Shown in pieces: positions 9,513 to 20,529 of a stretch of DNA of 64,000 nt (its first letter is position 1; each line of letters opens with the position of its first letter). Below the pieces are notes generated by a model that saw only the letters and a list, made by a program, of their open reading frames with translations, was not told the DNA's origin and did not search any database. The stretch comes from Cycas panzhihuaensis (taxonomy: Eukaryota; Cycadophyta). The position numbers and the translations under genes are program-made. Location: assembly GCA_023213395.1 (NCBI GenBank), contig CM041465.1, positions 99,269,741 through 99,333,740 of the forward strand, read 5' to 3'.

Positions 9513-12278
9513 TGGATATGCGTCTATGGGATAATCACTAAGCTCGGTAGGAGTGATAATGGTCGATGGTGATATCAAAGGTGTAGGCGAAAACCTACAA
9601 GCGAAGAAAGTATCACGCAGGGCACCCCATGCATCGGAGTGCGAGTTCGGGACCTGCAGATGATATCCAACTACCTTGAAGTGGCCCTCAATCTAGGAAG
9701 GAGAGAGGGAATACAGGGAGGGTAGCCTAGATAGACTCGAGAGGAAGGTCCTCCCACCCTTGGATGGCCGGAAGGGTAGAAGAGGAATCCTCAAAGGTTT
9801 CCCTATGATGGAGGGAAACGGATATGGATAAGGTAAGCGAGAGCCTACGATGTAGCCAGGTTCCTCTTGGTTATTTGGCCAAGCAAATAGGGCCAAGAGG
9901 AGGAGAGAGAGAAATGGAGAGAGACAACTAAATGAAAGTTTCCTTTAACGATTCAAGGGGCGAACAGAAAAGGAAAAGGGGATAGGTGTCACACATGCAA
10001 GCAAGCAATATCAAATGGAATGAACCGAAAGGGTATGTTAGGCTTTGTAGGAAAAGGAAAGAGGAGAGTGAGTTTCCTATAACTTCCTTTTCCTATAGGG
10101 GTTGAGTATATGACATGCAAGCATACAAGTATAAACAAATACTACCATTTACCTTTTTACTTTTATATGACCTACTTAGCTAGAACATAGATTCCAAATA
10201 AAAGTAAGAAAGGGAAATGGGGGTTAAAGGAAGGATGTGCATACCCGGAAGATGTAGCAGTTGATAGGAGGCCTCACCCACATGCAACACACGTCCTTGC
10301 ATCAATCCACAGATGCGTAACTAAGTTTTGACGTGAACGATGGGGGCTTCTTTACCTCCCCCTTTGTGAAAAGAAAGTGGAATAGAAGAAAGCAAAATCA
10401 AAGAAAAAAAAACAGTAGATCTTACCCAGATCTGGATGTTTTATACCTTTACAAGAGCACCACACCAACCTGCACATGCACCGGCTTATCCCTTCCAAGA
10501 AGGGGCTGCAAAAGACAAACTATATATATGCAAGTATATATGTAATGTTTGTGTTAAAATGTTAGGAAAGACAACTACATCAAAGCAGCTCCAAAATCCT
10601 CTCTCAAGCAAGCATATATATCAAGCAAAATGGAGTGAAGGTAAGCCTCAGGGTGGCTAGCCCTTCGTTGGGTTCTCCACACAACTCTCTAGCACAACAA
10701 GATGAGTGTGAAGACAACTAATGACAACCAAGAAAACACAAGGATAAAAGTGACAAAGCGTTGGGAAAATATCCACGGTGCGGAGTTGCTATGGGCAGCA
10801 ATCCAATGCATAAACCCTTGTCAATGTTATCAAGGGATACCCAACAATACAAGGGACACTACGGTGGTCCAAACAAGAGGCGTAGGCTCGAATCAAGACA
10901 AAGAATGACACGATAATCCAGCGCAGGCCTAGGGCTCACCAACTCCTAATTATCCTAAGAGGAGCATGGAGCAAGAGAAGAGAAGGTGGGAAGGGGGATG
11001 CCCTTGGAGAGTAGGACTGAGTGGGAGGCTGCCCCGCCTTGCTCTCTTCACCCAACCTTCTGGTTCTTCTCCCGCTGCTCTCTTAAAGAAAACTGGCAAA
11101 GGGAAGGTGGAAACCCGGAAGTAATAAGCCAAACTTAATGAAAACAAGCTTTGCTACAGTCAAACCTGAAGGAAACAGGTAAACAAATCAAGAAATGGGT
11201 CCAATATGGAGATAGCTTACCATAAATCTGGAGAAAAGGGTTTGGAGGACCTGCTAGGTTGATATAGAGTAGGTCTTCCCTTACAACCAATAGAGAAGAG
11301 CATCCCTACAAGGGTTTGCAGGAAAAATCCCAATAGATAGCTGAAAGAGACACTTGTTGGGCGAGTTGGAGAAGAACAACACTGGAATTTGCTTGATACT
11401 ACCTGGAGAGAGGCTTCCCACCATGGAGGAAGGTAGTTGCAGGCAAATCCTGGCCTAGAGTTGCAGGAAACGCAGGCCTGCAAGTGCACCTGTAACATGA
11501 AGAGAAGAGGACATAAAGTTACAGGAAGAAACGGTTATATTGAAGAGCAAAAAAAATGATCTAAGACCCCTTAAAATGATGAGGGTTTTGATACTTATAC
11601 CCATCCCAGTCCTAAACACGCGAATAAGGCTAAGGTGGGTGCAAGGCCACGTGGCGATTATGTGGGAAACATGAGAATTGCCACGGTAGTTTTAAAAAAT
11701 AACTGACAACAATCGCACTACGGTAAACTTCGTAGTACCGCGGTAAACTTTGCGGTACCACTAAGTTCACAACGGTGTGGGACCAAAAAGCCAGAATGGC
11801 AAAAATTTGGGTTCCAGGAGCTTTAGGAGGTGATGTGGCAGGCCTAGGAGGGGCTGGCCCTCCTGTCTATGTGGTTGAGATAGTCCAGAATACATGTGGA
11901 CAAAGGCAGGTAAAGTATCAATAGGCAAAGGTCATAGAAACGAGGTACTAGGAGCTCAAAGTCGAGGCATGAACGGGTCATACAAACCAAAAGAATCTTG
12001 AGGCTGTGTGGAGATAGCGTGGAGGGTCGTAGAGTGCTATGGGGATGCTTACCTTGTGGAAAGGTAGGTCCCACTGGGTCGTCACAGGCTCACAATATGA
12101 CAAGCATCATGAATAGGCAACAAATACAAAGTGATCATACAAATGAAGCAATCAATCATGCAATGAGGCAACACTTCTGTCAAACTTTCCAACAAAATAA
12201 CATAGGTGAAAAGGGAGAAGCATACCTGAGCTTACCTGAGTCGACCTGTCTGTATCCATTCCCAGTAGCTGAGAAACA
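9513..12278 (-). repeat. Element B 3' LTR (2766 bp)
   Basis: Read on the minus strand it starts TGTTTCTCAGC beside the polypurine tract and ends in CA at the TGGTC duplication. It aligns throughout with 21666-24452. The same short ORFs appear in both LTRs but show no protein motif. Near 11711-11770 it carries a cluster of GGTAAACTT and GGTACC words also found in the antisense gene's first intron. Confidence 0.9.
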
Positions 12279-12290
12279 CTGCCCCCTTGG
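12279..12290 (-). other. Element B polypurine tract
   Basis: Minus-strand CCAAGGGGGCAG directly abuts the start of the 3' LTR. The same word sits at the same place in F (46844-46855) and in a one- or two-base variant in D (33109-33120). Confidence 0.85.
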
Positions 12291-12636
12291 CAGCAGAGCC
12301 TCGTTACTCAGAAGCATGGTGCGATGGCGAATTCTAGCAACGAAACTGTGAGTAGCATATGTGTATGTATATATATAAATCATGATCATAGCAAGGGTCA
12401 AGGGTGCCAACAGGTGTTATGGAAGAATGCGTGGATACGAGGACAAGGGTGGAGATGACATAGGAGCTACCTATGTGCCACCCAGAAATCGATTGGAAGC
12501 TAAGACAGATGAGGGGGCTGCCCCCATCGTGAAAATACAAAGAGATGTGCATGATAAAGTCAGGTAAAAATGAGCAAACCTGGTAGTCGCCATAGTTTAA
12601 CCTCATTAGCGGCTAGCTTTCAGAGGTGCAAACGGA

Positions 12637-13117
12637 TCATAAGGTTATCTGCATGATGGCCTGAGACTTGGGTGACAGAGCAACCGGACAAGTCTCAGGG
12701 GCAGTCAACAAGAAGAGGAAGGCTGCGCTTAATGATGAGGCAAACGAGGCTGTCTGCCTCAGTGTTGAGGGCCCAAGGGATGTGTCGGATGTCAACAAAC
12801 TGGAAATTAGCCAGTAGGGATCTGGCAATTAAAGCGAGGGCTCTCAAGTGGGAGCATCACACCTGGTAAACCTAGGTGAGATGGGACACCACAACCTGGG
12901 AGTCGCAAAGAAGAATAATAGATCTATGATGGAAACAGAGTGCATCGGTGAGGGCTTCAATAATGGCTGTGTACTCGGCTTCATTATTAGTGGCCTCGGG
13001 GAGGAAAAATCTGGAGCACAAAAAATCATATTCGGAAGGGCTACGAAGGATCCATGCAGCGACAGAAGGTCTACAATTATCGCAGCTTCCGCCGTCGGTA
13101 AAAATGAAGAGAGGTAT
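12637..13117 (-). pseudogene. Element B second RNase H (archaeal type), separate gene near the 3' LTR
   Basis: RNase H degrades RNA in RNA:DNA hybrids during reverse transcription. The minus strand encodes, in order, FTDGGS (first catalytic Asp), AAWIL, LPEATNNEAEY (catalytic Glu), IIEALTDAL, FFCDSQVVVSHLT (second catalytic Asp) and, further on, a C-terminal block with IRHIP (conserved His) and NTEADSL (last Asp). The TNNEAEY block is a hallmark of archaeal-type RNase H. At least two stops occur after SHLT, and the ATG seen at this place in D, E and F is ATA here, so this copy is dead. It lies apart from pol, beyond the antisense PMD gene, and points away from it. Confidence 0.82.
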
Positions 13118-13657
13118 GGATGATAAAAGGAAATGCCTCAGTAGAGAAAATATGAAATAATATAAGAGTCAGAGCAAAAGAGGCTCGTATGGCAGGAAAT
13201 AAATGGTTGTAAAGGGTAGGAGGACCTAGCAATGAGGCTACCTAAGGACAAGAGTAGGCTATCTAACCACTGGCTAAGAGTGGGCAGAAAAAGGGCACCT
13301 TGGGATGCCAAAGGTTACTTTAGAAAGCAAAGAATGACTCCAAACAGAGGGAGCATTCCCTTTGGAGGCCCTAGAAGCAGGAATGGGCTAAAAAAATGGG
13401 TCCAGGATGGCAAAATGATCCAAACGAGTATAAACTCGGGCACGCACGGGAGTGGCATGTAAAACGAGACAAAAGGGGGCCCTATGAAAAATGCATCGGT
13501 AGGGTGCCATTAATGCATCTGCAAGAAAGAGCGAAACGAAGGCTATGGGAGCGCAACGAGAGACAGGGTCAGAAGGTAAAGGCAATCGGGGGTAAGAGAC
13601 GATCCAAAAGGCTATCACGAGGCGTAAATGGAGACAAGACTACCCGGGGTCCCACTT
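13118..13657. promoter_or_regulatory. Divergent intergenic region between RNase H and PMD-like gene (element B)
   Basis: About 540 bp separate the two genes, which point away from each other. It is conserved in D, E and F. On the minus strand it is pyrimidine-rich with short open frames and no recognised motif. It presumably holds both promoters or the leader of the RNase H message; this is inference. Confidence 0.4.
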
Positions 13658-13664
13658 TATATAA
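13658..13664 (+). promoter_or_regulatory. TATA box of the antisense PMD-like gene (element B)
   Basis: TATATAA(G) lies 10 bp above a conserved ATGAAAATAGG. The same box with the same following bases (GGAAAA) is present in D, E and F, so it is likely the real promoter. Transcription starting about 30 bp downstream would begin after that ATG. Confidence 0.65.
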
Positions 13665-14106
13665 GGAAAATCGATGAAAATAGGATTCATTTTCATGACC
13701 TCTCGGGTGAATCCAGATCCATTTCCTTACGCAGCGGAGTGCTACTCGACTTCAGAGGCACGCGGGGGGAGATCAGGCCATCGGATTAGAGCCAATGGAC
13801 AGCTGTTGGGACCGTGGAGACGAGATGGTGAGCGCCAGGCCAAATTTAGTGAGTGGATCTCTGAAAACTCGACCCATCATGTGCTTTAAAGTTCATTGCC
13901 TTTTGTGTTTTTTATGTAGATTTTTAGGCCCCATATAGGTAAAAAAAGACCTCCCAGAGTTCAAATTGGACCCAGAGAGAGGCAGGACTGGGGCATTAGG
14001 CAGCCCTAGTCCCAGTGGGCCCAATTGTAGCCCACAGAAAGAATTTTTTTTTTGTTTTTTTAATAGGAAAACCCCCCCTTTTGGGGGGGTGCTGTTCGCA
14101 CCACAA

Positions 14107-14132
14107 CAAAGATCACAGTGCTGCGATCTTTG
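14107..14132 (+). other. Hairpin 1 in intron 1 of the PMD-like gene (element B)
   Basis: CAAAGATC and GATCTTTG arms enclose a 10-nt middle. D, E and F have a hairpin at the same place with different but still paired arms. Confidence 0.7.
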
Positions 14133-14162
14133 CTGCGGGGCCCCGATCGCCGCGAAACCCAT

Positions 14163-14192
14163 GCCAAACTCTGCGGTACCATAAAATTTGGC
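14163..14192 (+). other. Hairpin 2 in intron 1 of the PMD-like gene (element B)
   Basis: GCCAAA and TTTGGC arms enclose a middle containing GCGGTACC. A second hairpin is present at the same place in D, E and F. Confidence 0.55.
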
Positions 14193-16954
14193 ACAGTGCG
14201 AAGGCAGAATTACAGAAAAAATAAGAAAGGGGCCCAAGGGACCCTGAATCTTGATCAGGCGAGGCTAAGAGATAGTCCAGGGGATGAGGAACGGGTGTAG
14301 GTCTAGTTCTGATTTGCGTTGATGGTATTTTGCAGGTTGTGATCATGGTAAAGAATCATGAGAATATCGGGATGGCAATGCTTAGTTTTATCGAGATGAT
14401 GACTAGAGAGGACAGGGAGATCCTATAGAGATGTCCTGTTGAAGGTCACAAGGACATCCCAGTACATGTCAGACTAGCGGTTATTGGTTGATATTACATC
14501 ACACTAGGACAGGAGGAGGCATATCTTCCACCTACCCCAGGTGGGAGATGTATCAGTGATGCCCAAGGATATCAGGAGGATACTGGGAGTACTGGCGACG
14601 GAGAGGCCAGTGGCACTAGGAGTGCTGCCCAATAATGAGGCAACACAGAGGGAGGCATCCATGTTCTTTATATGTTTGGACAGATGGGAGAGGCGAGGGA
14701 TTCCTCTCCAGACCATGGTTATGCCACGGGTTCCTCGAGTGAGGAAGTTGATTACTTTGTGCATTCTGTTTTAGAAATCTTGGAAACAGAACTATAGAGA
14801 CATACCGGGAGGATGGATGGATGCAGTACATCGATGCGAGGTGGGAGAGAGGATGGACTGGGCCACCCTTATAGTGGTAAATCTCATTGCACAGCTAGAC
14901 TTTATTCGAGCAGCGGGCAAGGGTAGACTATCATATAGTACGTTATTACAGTGTTGGTTCTTCGACCACTTCGGAGCAATGGCACCGACGGGGGGACAAC
15001 ACCCCATCTCAGATTGGGCCCCGATGGTACATAGGTGGCAGACCAAGTTGAGAGGGACCGAGAACGAGCCACATGTTCATCACTTAGTGGAGGCCACATC
15101 ACTAGACCTCCTCACCATAACAGATTATATAATGAACCCGTACAGAGTGGTGAGGTGGGATGGTGACGATGAGGTGAGGCAGGAGGAACATGAGTGCCCT
15201 CGGGAGATGATGAGGGTGGTGATGGGACTAGCCCATCACGAGCTGTAGGAGAGGCATGTCCATTCGGGGCTGCAGGTGGAGAGGCAGGCCCATCAGGAGC
15301 TACGGAGGAGAGTAGGGGCCCAGTGACACGGGCCCGCAGGCTACGGATCGTCAAGAGATCTAGAGAGGCAGCAGCTGCACCAGCTACAGAGAGGAGGGAT
15401 GGCCCAGGAGCTGAGGCAGTAGCAGAGGAGGTACCCGAGGAGGAGGAGGTACCTGTAGCTGGCGGAGTGCCCGAGGGAGAGGCAGTCACCCAAGTTGAGA
15501 AGCTGACAACTGTACTAGGTGAGACATGATCTTATCCTGTTGTCATTTGATTACCAGACACATACGTAGTTTGACTTTGGTTTGGTATCCGTATAGATGT
15601 GTACTGATATATGACATGTTGGATTTGCAGGTATGGTAGATATTCAAAGACTAGTAGAGGCAGTAGTCCGAGAGATATTCCCTCGGGCCTATGCGGAAGG
15701 ATAACCTCCCATCCAGGCAAGTGATGAGCTTAAATCGGTAGGCAGTCACACAATAACATTCGCTCCATTAATACAGGTGAGAGATATATGGGTTGCAGAG
15801 TCCCAGGAGCACGAGGCTCGTGCGGGACGAAAGTAGGCAGAGATGGAAGCCATCCGAGCTGAGAGGGATGCTCTACATAGTCAGGTGTAGGCACTAGAGG
15901 CTCAAGGAGGAGCCAGAGGGGATATAGGGAGCTATATCCGGCTAGCGGTGATGGAGGAGCGACTCTGGGGGATGGAGGAGAGACTCTACCTCGTAGAGAT
16001 GAAGCGGGATCGTATCGAGGCCTGATACGATCAACTGATAAAGGACATGGCATCGAGGTCAGCGCGGAGTAGGACACAGACTCATATGCTGGCGATGACC
16101 CCAAGGAGGCCATGAGACGAGAGGAGCGAGGTGGGAAGCTCGCAGAGACTGAGGAGGAGTCTTCGAGGGATGTGGTCCCTAGGAGAGAGATCACATCAAC
16201 CAAAAGATGATGCCCCGAGAGCAGGGCAGCAGTAGGGTAGTATATCTATTTTTATTTTGGACAGGGGAAAGCACGGACCTCCAGGGGGTCACCATATATA
16301 GTCACATGATTGTACCCCCCCTACAAGGACACCGACTTCCTATAGATGATGTACCACACCATTTGTATGACATGACACATGATTTTTGATATATATAGGT
16401 GGGGTGATTGATACCCCATTTTGACATATGATGATGTGTATCATAATATGTGATGGATGATATGTATGTTTTGTTTACACGTTTATATGTGTGTGAGGGT
16501 GCACGGATGCATGAGGATATGTATGGTTGTATTCTGAGTTGATTATTGTATGAGCTTTGTGTTATGATATTTGTTTAAGTTGCACATATTCCTTTCATGC
16601 AGGACCATATACCTAACAGGAACACATACGACCACCATGAGTAGAGGTGATAGACATATGCGGGGTTAAGAAATAAGGTGACACGCATGTCTATATGGGA
16701 GCATAGAGAGATATGCAAAGGAAATATCGAGCAAGAGGGGAGTGACGATACTCTAGAGTGTCGTCCTAATTGGGGGATGCCCAAATAGGAGGACAAGGTC
16801 CCAAAAAATGGGAACAAGGGTTCTGCGGGAGGAACCATAAGGAAATGAAAGAGGCCATCCTAAGTCGTCATTCCACCTGTGGCTAGGAGGAATGGGAACG
16901 AACTTAAGATGGTAGTTTAGGCTCATTTCAGAGCATGAATAAGGTGACGACGAG

Positions 16955-17353
16955 GTCACGAGCAGAATTTCTTAAGGAATTTACCATTAACACCTTTCTG
17001 AAACTCAAGACCCTCCAAGGTGGCGATCCTATAAGCACCATTACTGAGGCTCTTGATAACGACAAAGGGGCCAACCTATTTGGGCCTGAATTTGGCCAAG
17101 CAATTGTGAAGATATTCCAATTTGAGGACGTGGTCCCTGGGAAACAAAGGTATTTATCATAGGTCCTTTATGAGCGGGCTTTGGATGCGAGGTTAGCTTG
17201 GTAGGCAGCTAAACGTCTCTCATCTAAGGCTTCAAGGTCCAAGAGGTGGGCCTCACGGATTGACTCCTTATCGATGAGACCTCGAAGGGACACCCATTTA
17301 GGGTAGTCAATAGAAGTAATGAGTCCAGCATCCAAAAGTTTCTCAACCTTCAT
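16955..17353 (-). pseudogene. Element B RT/integrase fusion left by an internal deletion
   Basis: On the minus strand the start of the RT domain (KMKVEKLLDAGLITSIDYPK, then WVS) continues directly into an integrase C-terminal segment (LRGLIDKES, LLDLEALDERRLAAYQ). In element F these two pieces are separated by about 2.1 kb holding the rest of RT, RNase H and the integrase core. The join falls at TGGGTGTCC, which resembles a short repeat present at both parent positions. The integrase tail continues in broken frames to about 16955. The product could not polymerise or integrate. Confidence 0.85.
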
Positions 17354-18400
17354 TTTGACAGTGACTGAGAGTTTAGGATGGAGAGGACGTTGCTTCTAGC
17401 GCACAGGCCAGTCACCGAGAACCGTAGTGAGATTGTGGGTGACGATGGAGGGGTTGATTCCCTTCATGTCAGAATAATCCCACACAAAGACATCCCAAAA
17501 CTCCTAGAACAAAAGGGAATAATCCCTTACCTCATCAGGAGAGCATTCTGCCCCCACCTTGATGACCTTGCTTAGGGCTAAGACTATGTCCTGGGTCACC
17601 CCCATGCACATGGCATTCCCCTCCTTGAAATGGGGAGGGGCAAGGTCAATAAGAAGGGATAGAATAGGGGATGGAACTGGGTCAGCGAGTGTGGACCCAA
17701 TCGCCAAGACCTTCTGGTGGCCAAGCCTATGGTGACCAGAAGGAAAGTTTGGCGCAGAGCCCACTAAGTGCTCAAGCAAGGCTTTATCATCTTCAAAGTA
17801 ATCCACCCCATGGATGACCTTACTCCAAATAGATGAAGTGCTGGAGGAAGTGGGAACAATGGGACCGTGGTGGTCATCAGGCTGTCCAACCTCCTTGGAA
17901 GACTCTAACAGAGAGTCAGGAAGGGGCTCCTCGGAAGGAGCGAAAGGAAGTTCCTTAAAACCATCACCTACGGGGGGTGATGGAGAGGAAGAACTAATGA
18001 GCTGTAGGTCAATGCGTGTAATGACATGAGACACAAAGGGGTGACTAGTCTCCCCAACGAAAGGGGTTATAGGTTGGGACCTAAAATAAGAAGGGTGCCT
18101 CCTATTAGTGCAGAGGAAAGAAACAGGGTGAGGAAAGTCCTCATCCTCACCATGGGACTTGTCATCACTAAACAATGTAAAGTACTCATAGCTCCCAACA
18201 CCGATAGGAGCAAAGTGAGTCAGACTAGAGGAAGAAGATGCGGGATCTTCTTCAAGATGGGATGAATCAGGTCTGCAGATGGAGTAAGCCGAGCCGTGAG
18301 TAGAAGGGCCTTTGTCTCCCTTCATATGGCCATGGCTCGCTTGGTTGGTAGGACGAGTTTGTTTAACAGGCGGGCATTCGTGGGAAACAACTCTCATCCA
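17354..18400 (-). pseudogene. Element B protease-to-RT linker and RT N-terminal approach
   Basis: An open frame (about 300 residues, 17504-18454) starts in the protease tail (RWGQLKFVHDGWMRVV). It then runs through a serine/proline/acid-rich linker with no motif I know and reaches SPDEVRDYSLLF, the usual lead-in to plant Ty3/gypsy RT. Past 17504 the frame is broken but still reads like FAWDYSDM and the proline-histidine block before RT. The linker is also present in element F (53.96-54.9 kb), so it belongs to the family. Confidence 0.6.
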
Positions 18401-18871
18401 TCCATCATGGACAAACTTAAGTTGCCCCCAGCGGATCGAACACACGACTCCCATTTGATCGAGCCATGGTCAACCTAAGAGAAGATTGTAGTCAACGTCA
18501 ACGTCAAGGAGTACAATGTCAACGAGGACAATCTTACCCTCAAGAGTGAGTGAGATCGAAACAGATCCCAATGGAGTATTTTCGCTACTGTCGTAGCCTT
18601 GGCATCGCCATGGAACAGGTTCCAAGGTAGAAATGCCAAGCTCTTGCATAATGCGTAAGGGCATGGCATTAATAGAAGAACCGTTGTTGACAACAGTCTT
18701 TCGCAGAGTACAGTCAGGTATGTCAATAGTGATGGTGAAAGGGAAGTTCCATTGGCGTTCCCTTTCACATGCAGAGGGAAGGTCTTTAGAATCAAAGGAA
18801 ATGGCGGGCTCATGGCTTTGGGTAACACCCAAAGTGTGAATGAGCGTGTCATTTGATCCTAAAGTTTCCAA
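18401..18871 (-). pseudogene. Element B retropepsin-like protease
   Basis: Aspartic protease that would cut the Gag-Pol polyprotein. The segment has FPFTITIDIPDCTLRKTVV, then NNGSSINAMPLR where the catalytic D-[TSN]-G triad belongs, then PLGSVSISLTLEG, DIVLLDVDVDYNLLLG and the LKFVHDG tail. Element F keeps DNG at the active site, so the N in place of D here is a lost catalytic residue. Length fits a retropepsin domain. Confidence 0.75.
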
Positions 18872-18885
18872 AAGGAGAGAGTCTG

Positions 18886-19641
18886 TTATTCAGGACAACT
18901 CCTCAAAACATCCATCAAGGACATTCCCACAGCGACAGTGTGGAGCTCGTCAACGATAGAGAAGGGCTTCCCTTTTGCAGTAGGTTGGGTAAGTGCCCTT
19001 CGAAAATCGTAATGACTAGGACATACGGGAATGGTCTTAGGAAGTAATGGCACTTCTGGAAGGGAGGTTTCCGAAAGAGGATCAGAGTATGGAGTAGAAG
19101 AAGAGGCACCAACTGCCTCTTTAGTGGCTTGAGACTGAGTAAGGGTATATAAGGGAGTGGCCTCAAGCATTTGGATTACCTTCTTTCCCTTATTCTGTGA
19201 CCGCGAAGGTGAAGGAGTACATCGGTGAGAGGAATGCGAAGAAGAAGATGAATCCTGAGCGCCCTTCCCTTTATCGCGGGAAGGATGGGAATTCGGGGAT
19301 CTTCCCCGGTTCCGATTATTTTCGGGCTGAGCATTATGATCACATTCCCCATGTTTGGGAAACGGATCCTTATGGACCAGTTGGTCTAGGTTGGGCCTTA
19401 AGGCCCGTTTAGGGGATGAGTCACGTTGAGAGGCATCCTTAGGATGCTGGGCCCTACAATGTGAGTCATCATAAAAACACTTCCCATGAATGGAACACCA
19501 CTTCTTCTCAAGTGAGGAATCTGGCTTCCTTACTTGAGAGGACTGGGCATTGCCATTCCTAGGGAGGGCAGCTTGAGTAACTTGTTGGATTTGTTTGTTG
19601 GAAGTAGGTGATGATAGAGCTTGTAGTTTAAGTTCCTTCAT
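18886..19641 (-). pseudogene. Element B gag C-terminal part with zinc knuckle
   Basis: Nucleic-acid-binding end of Gag. WCSIHGKCFYDDSHC matches a C-x2-H-x4-H-x4-C knuckle except that the second His is Tyr; element F reads FHDDS there. The knuckle is followed by a basic, serine-rich stretch (HPKDASQRDSSPKRALRP, RSQNKGKKVIQ) and a link towards protease. The frame is open over about 250 residues. Confidence 0.7.
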
Positions 19642-19797
19642 CGTACGTTCAAATGAACGTATAGCAGAGGTGAACGGATTTAGGGTCTTCTCAGTCAGAT
19701 GATAAGAGGACCTAGTGGATTGTTGTGGTTTGGTCTCTCTAGTTTGAGGTGGTACCTCACATCATTATGAGGGCTTGAGAGGCTTCTTGAGTCCAGC

Positions 19798-20529
19798 CTA
19801 GATCTCAATAGCCTCAAGCACTAAGCACTTAGTGATGGTAGAGTCATATGTAGTCGCCCCCATCTTAAGGACTTCTACATAGACTTCAGGGCGAAGTGCA
19901 TTAACGAAGAGATCCCTCTTCAATTCCTTGGGCAAAGTAGACTTAGTGGAATGGAGGAGGTCATGAAACTGCTGCACGAAGTCAGGATTCATCTCATCGT
20001 GACCTTGTTTGAGTGAAAGAAGGGATTTCATTCCACTTTCGAATGGGCGAGCAACATCAAAATAATTGATGAACTTATCCACAAGTTGCTGGAACGAGAA
20101 AATAGAATGGGCAGGCAGGCGGTAAAACCACTTAAGGGCATCGCCTTATAAGGATCGTGGGAATAATTTCATTAGAATGTGATCATAGGCCCAGTAATCA
20201 ATGCATGCCATAGAGAAACTATGGACATGCTCCGCTGGGTCCTGTGATGAAGTTCCATCGAACTTAGGGACTTCGGGAGGATGAGGCGGTAAATTGGTTC
20301 TTAATGCCTCAATAGATAATGATGTCAATCTATAATCCATGAAAGAACATGCCCTTGGCTGGACCGTAGGATCGACAAATGATGTAGGAAGTAATGGACA
20401 AGGAATGAATGGGGTGGTAAACCCATCCCTCCTTAAGGAAGTACCCCCTGCTAGAAAGGGACTTGAGGATAAGCACCTTGAAAGGATGTTGGGTTCCCTT
20501 GCAAAGGCGCAGCGTAAGAGGCTACCCAA
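19798..20529 (-). pseudogene. Element B gag core (retrotransposon gag domain)
   Basis: Capsid-forming part. The order is PEVPKFDGTSSQDPAEHV, FSMACIDYWAYDHILMKLFP, a TAA stop, GDALKWFYRLP, FINYFDVARPFESGMKSLL, KQGHDEMNPDFVQQFHDLL and KRDLFVNALRPEVY, which is the classic plant Ty3/gypsy gag layout. One TAA interrupts the domain between LFPRSL and GDALKW at about 20149. Confidence 0.82.

Larger units (their letters stand above)
13674..16214 (+). pseudogene. Antisense plant-mobile-domain-like gene, element B
   Basis: Encoded opposite to gag-pol, between integrase and the second RNase H. First exon about 13674-13848, donor GTGAGTGG at 13849; intron 1 to the TTTTGCAG acceptor at 14334-14335; exon 2 from 14336 to the donor at 15519; intron 2 (112 bp) to TTTGCAG at 15629-15630; last exon to about 16214. 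Exon 2 carries GDVSVMPKDIRRILGV, ERMDWATLIVVNLIAQLD, SYSTLLQCWFFDHFGA and SDWAPMVHRWQ. The pattern resembles the plant mobile domain found in MAIN/MAIL1 and in some Ty3/gypsy elements. The last exon begins with a block near LVEAVVREIFP and ends in a charged, probably coiled-coil part (VMEERLWGMEERLYLVE). Several in-frame stops show decay. PMD is my best assignment; another plant transposon-associated domain is possible. Confidence 0.65.

Noticed and set aside
9693-9896. Similar short ORFs in both LTRs of B (9693-9896 and 21846-22049)
   Set aside because: Their presence twice follows from LTR duplication and does not show coding function; no motif and no match in D.
14041-14092. Run of T/G/C homopolymers in intron 1 of B as a separate element boundary
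   Set aside because: The same place in D, E and F has a similar CCCC/TTTT-rich word flanking hairpin 1, so it belongs to the family intron.
15112-15489. Ser/Thr/Pro-rich open frame opposite the PMD-like gene of B
   Set aside because: Same shadow effect from repeated GAG/GCA-type codons; no motif.
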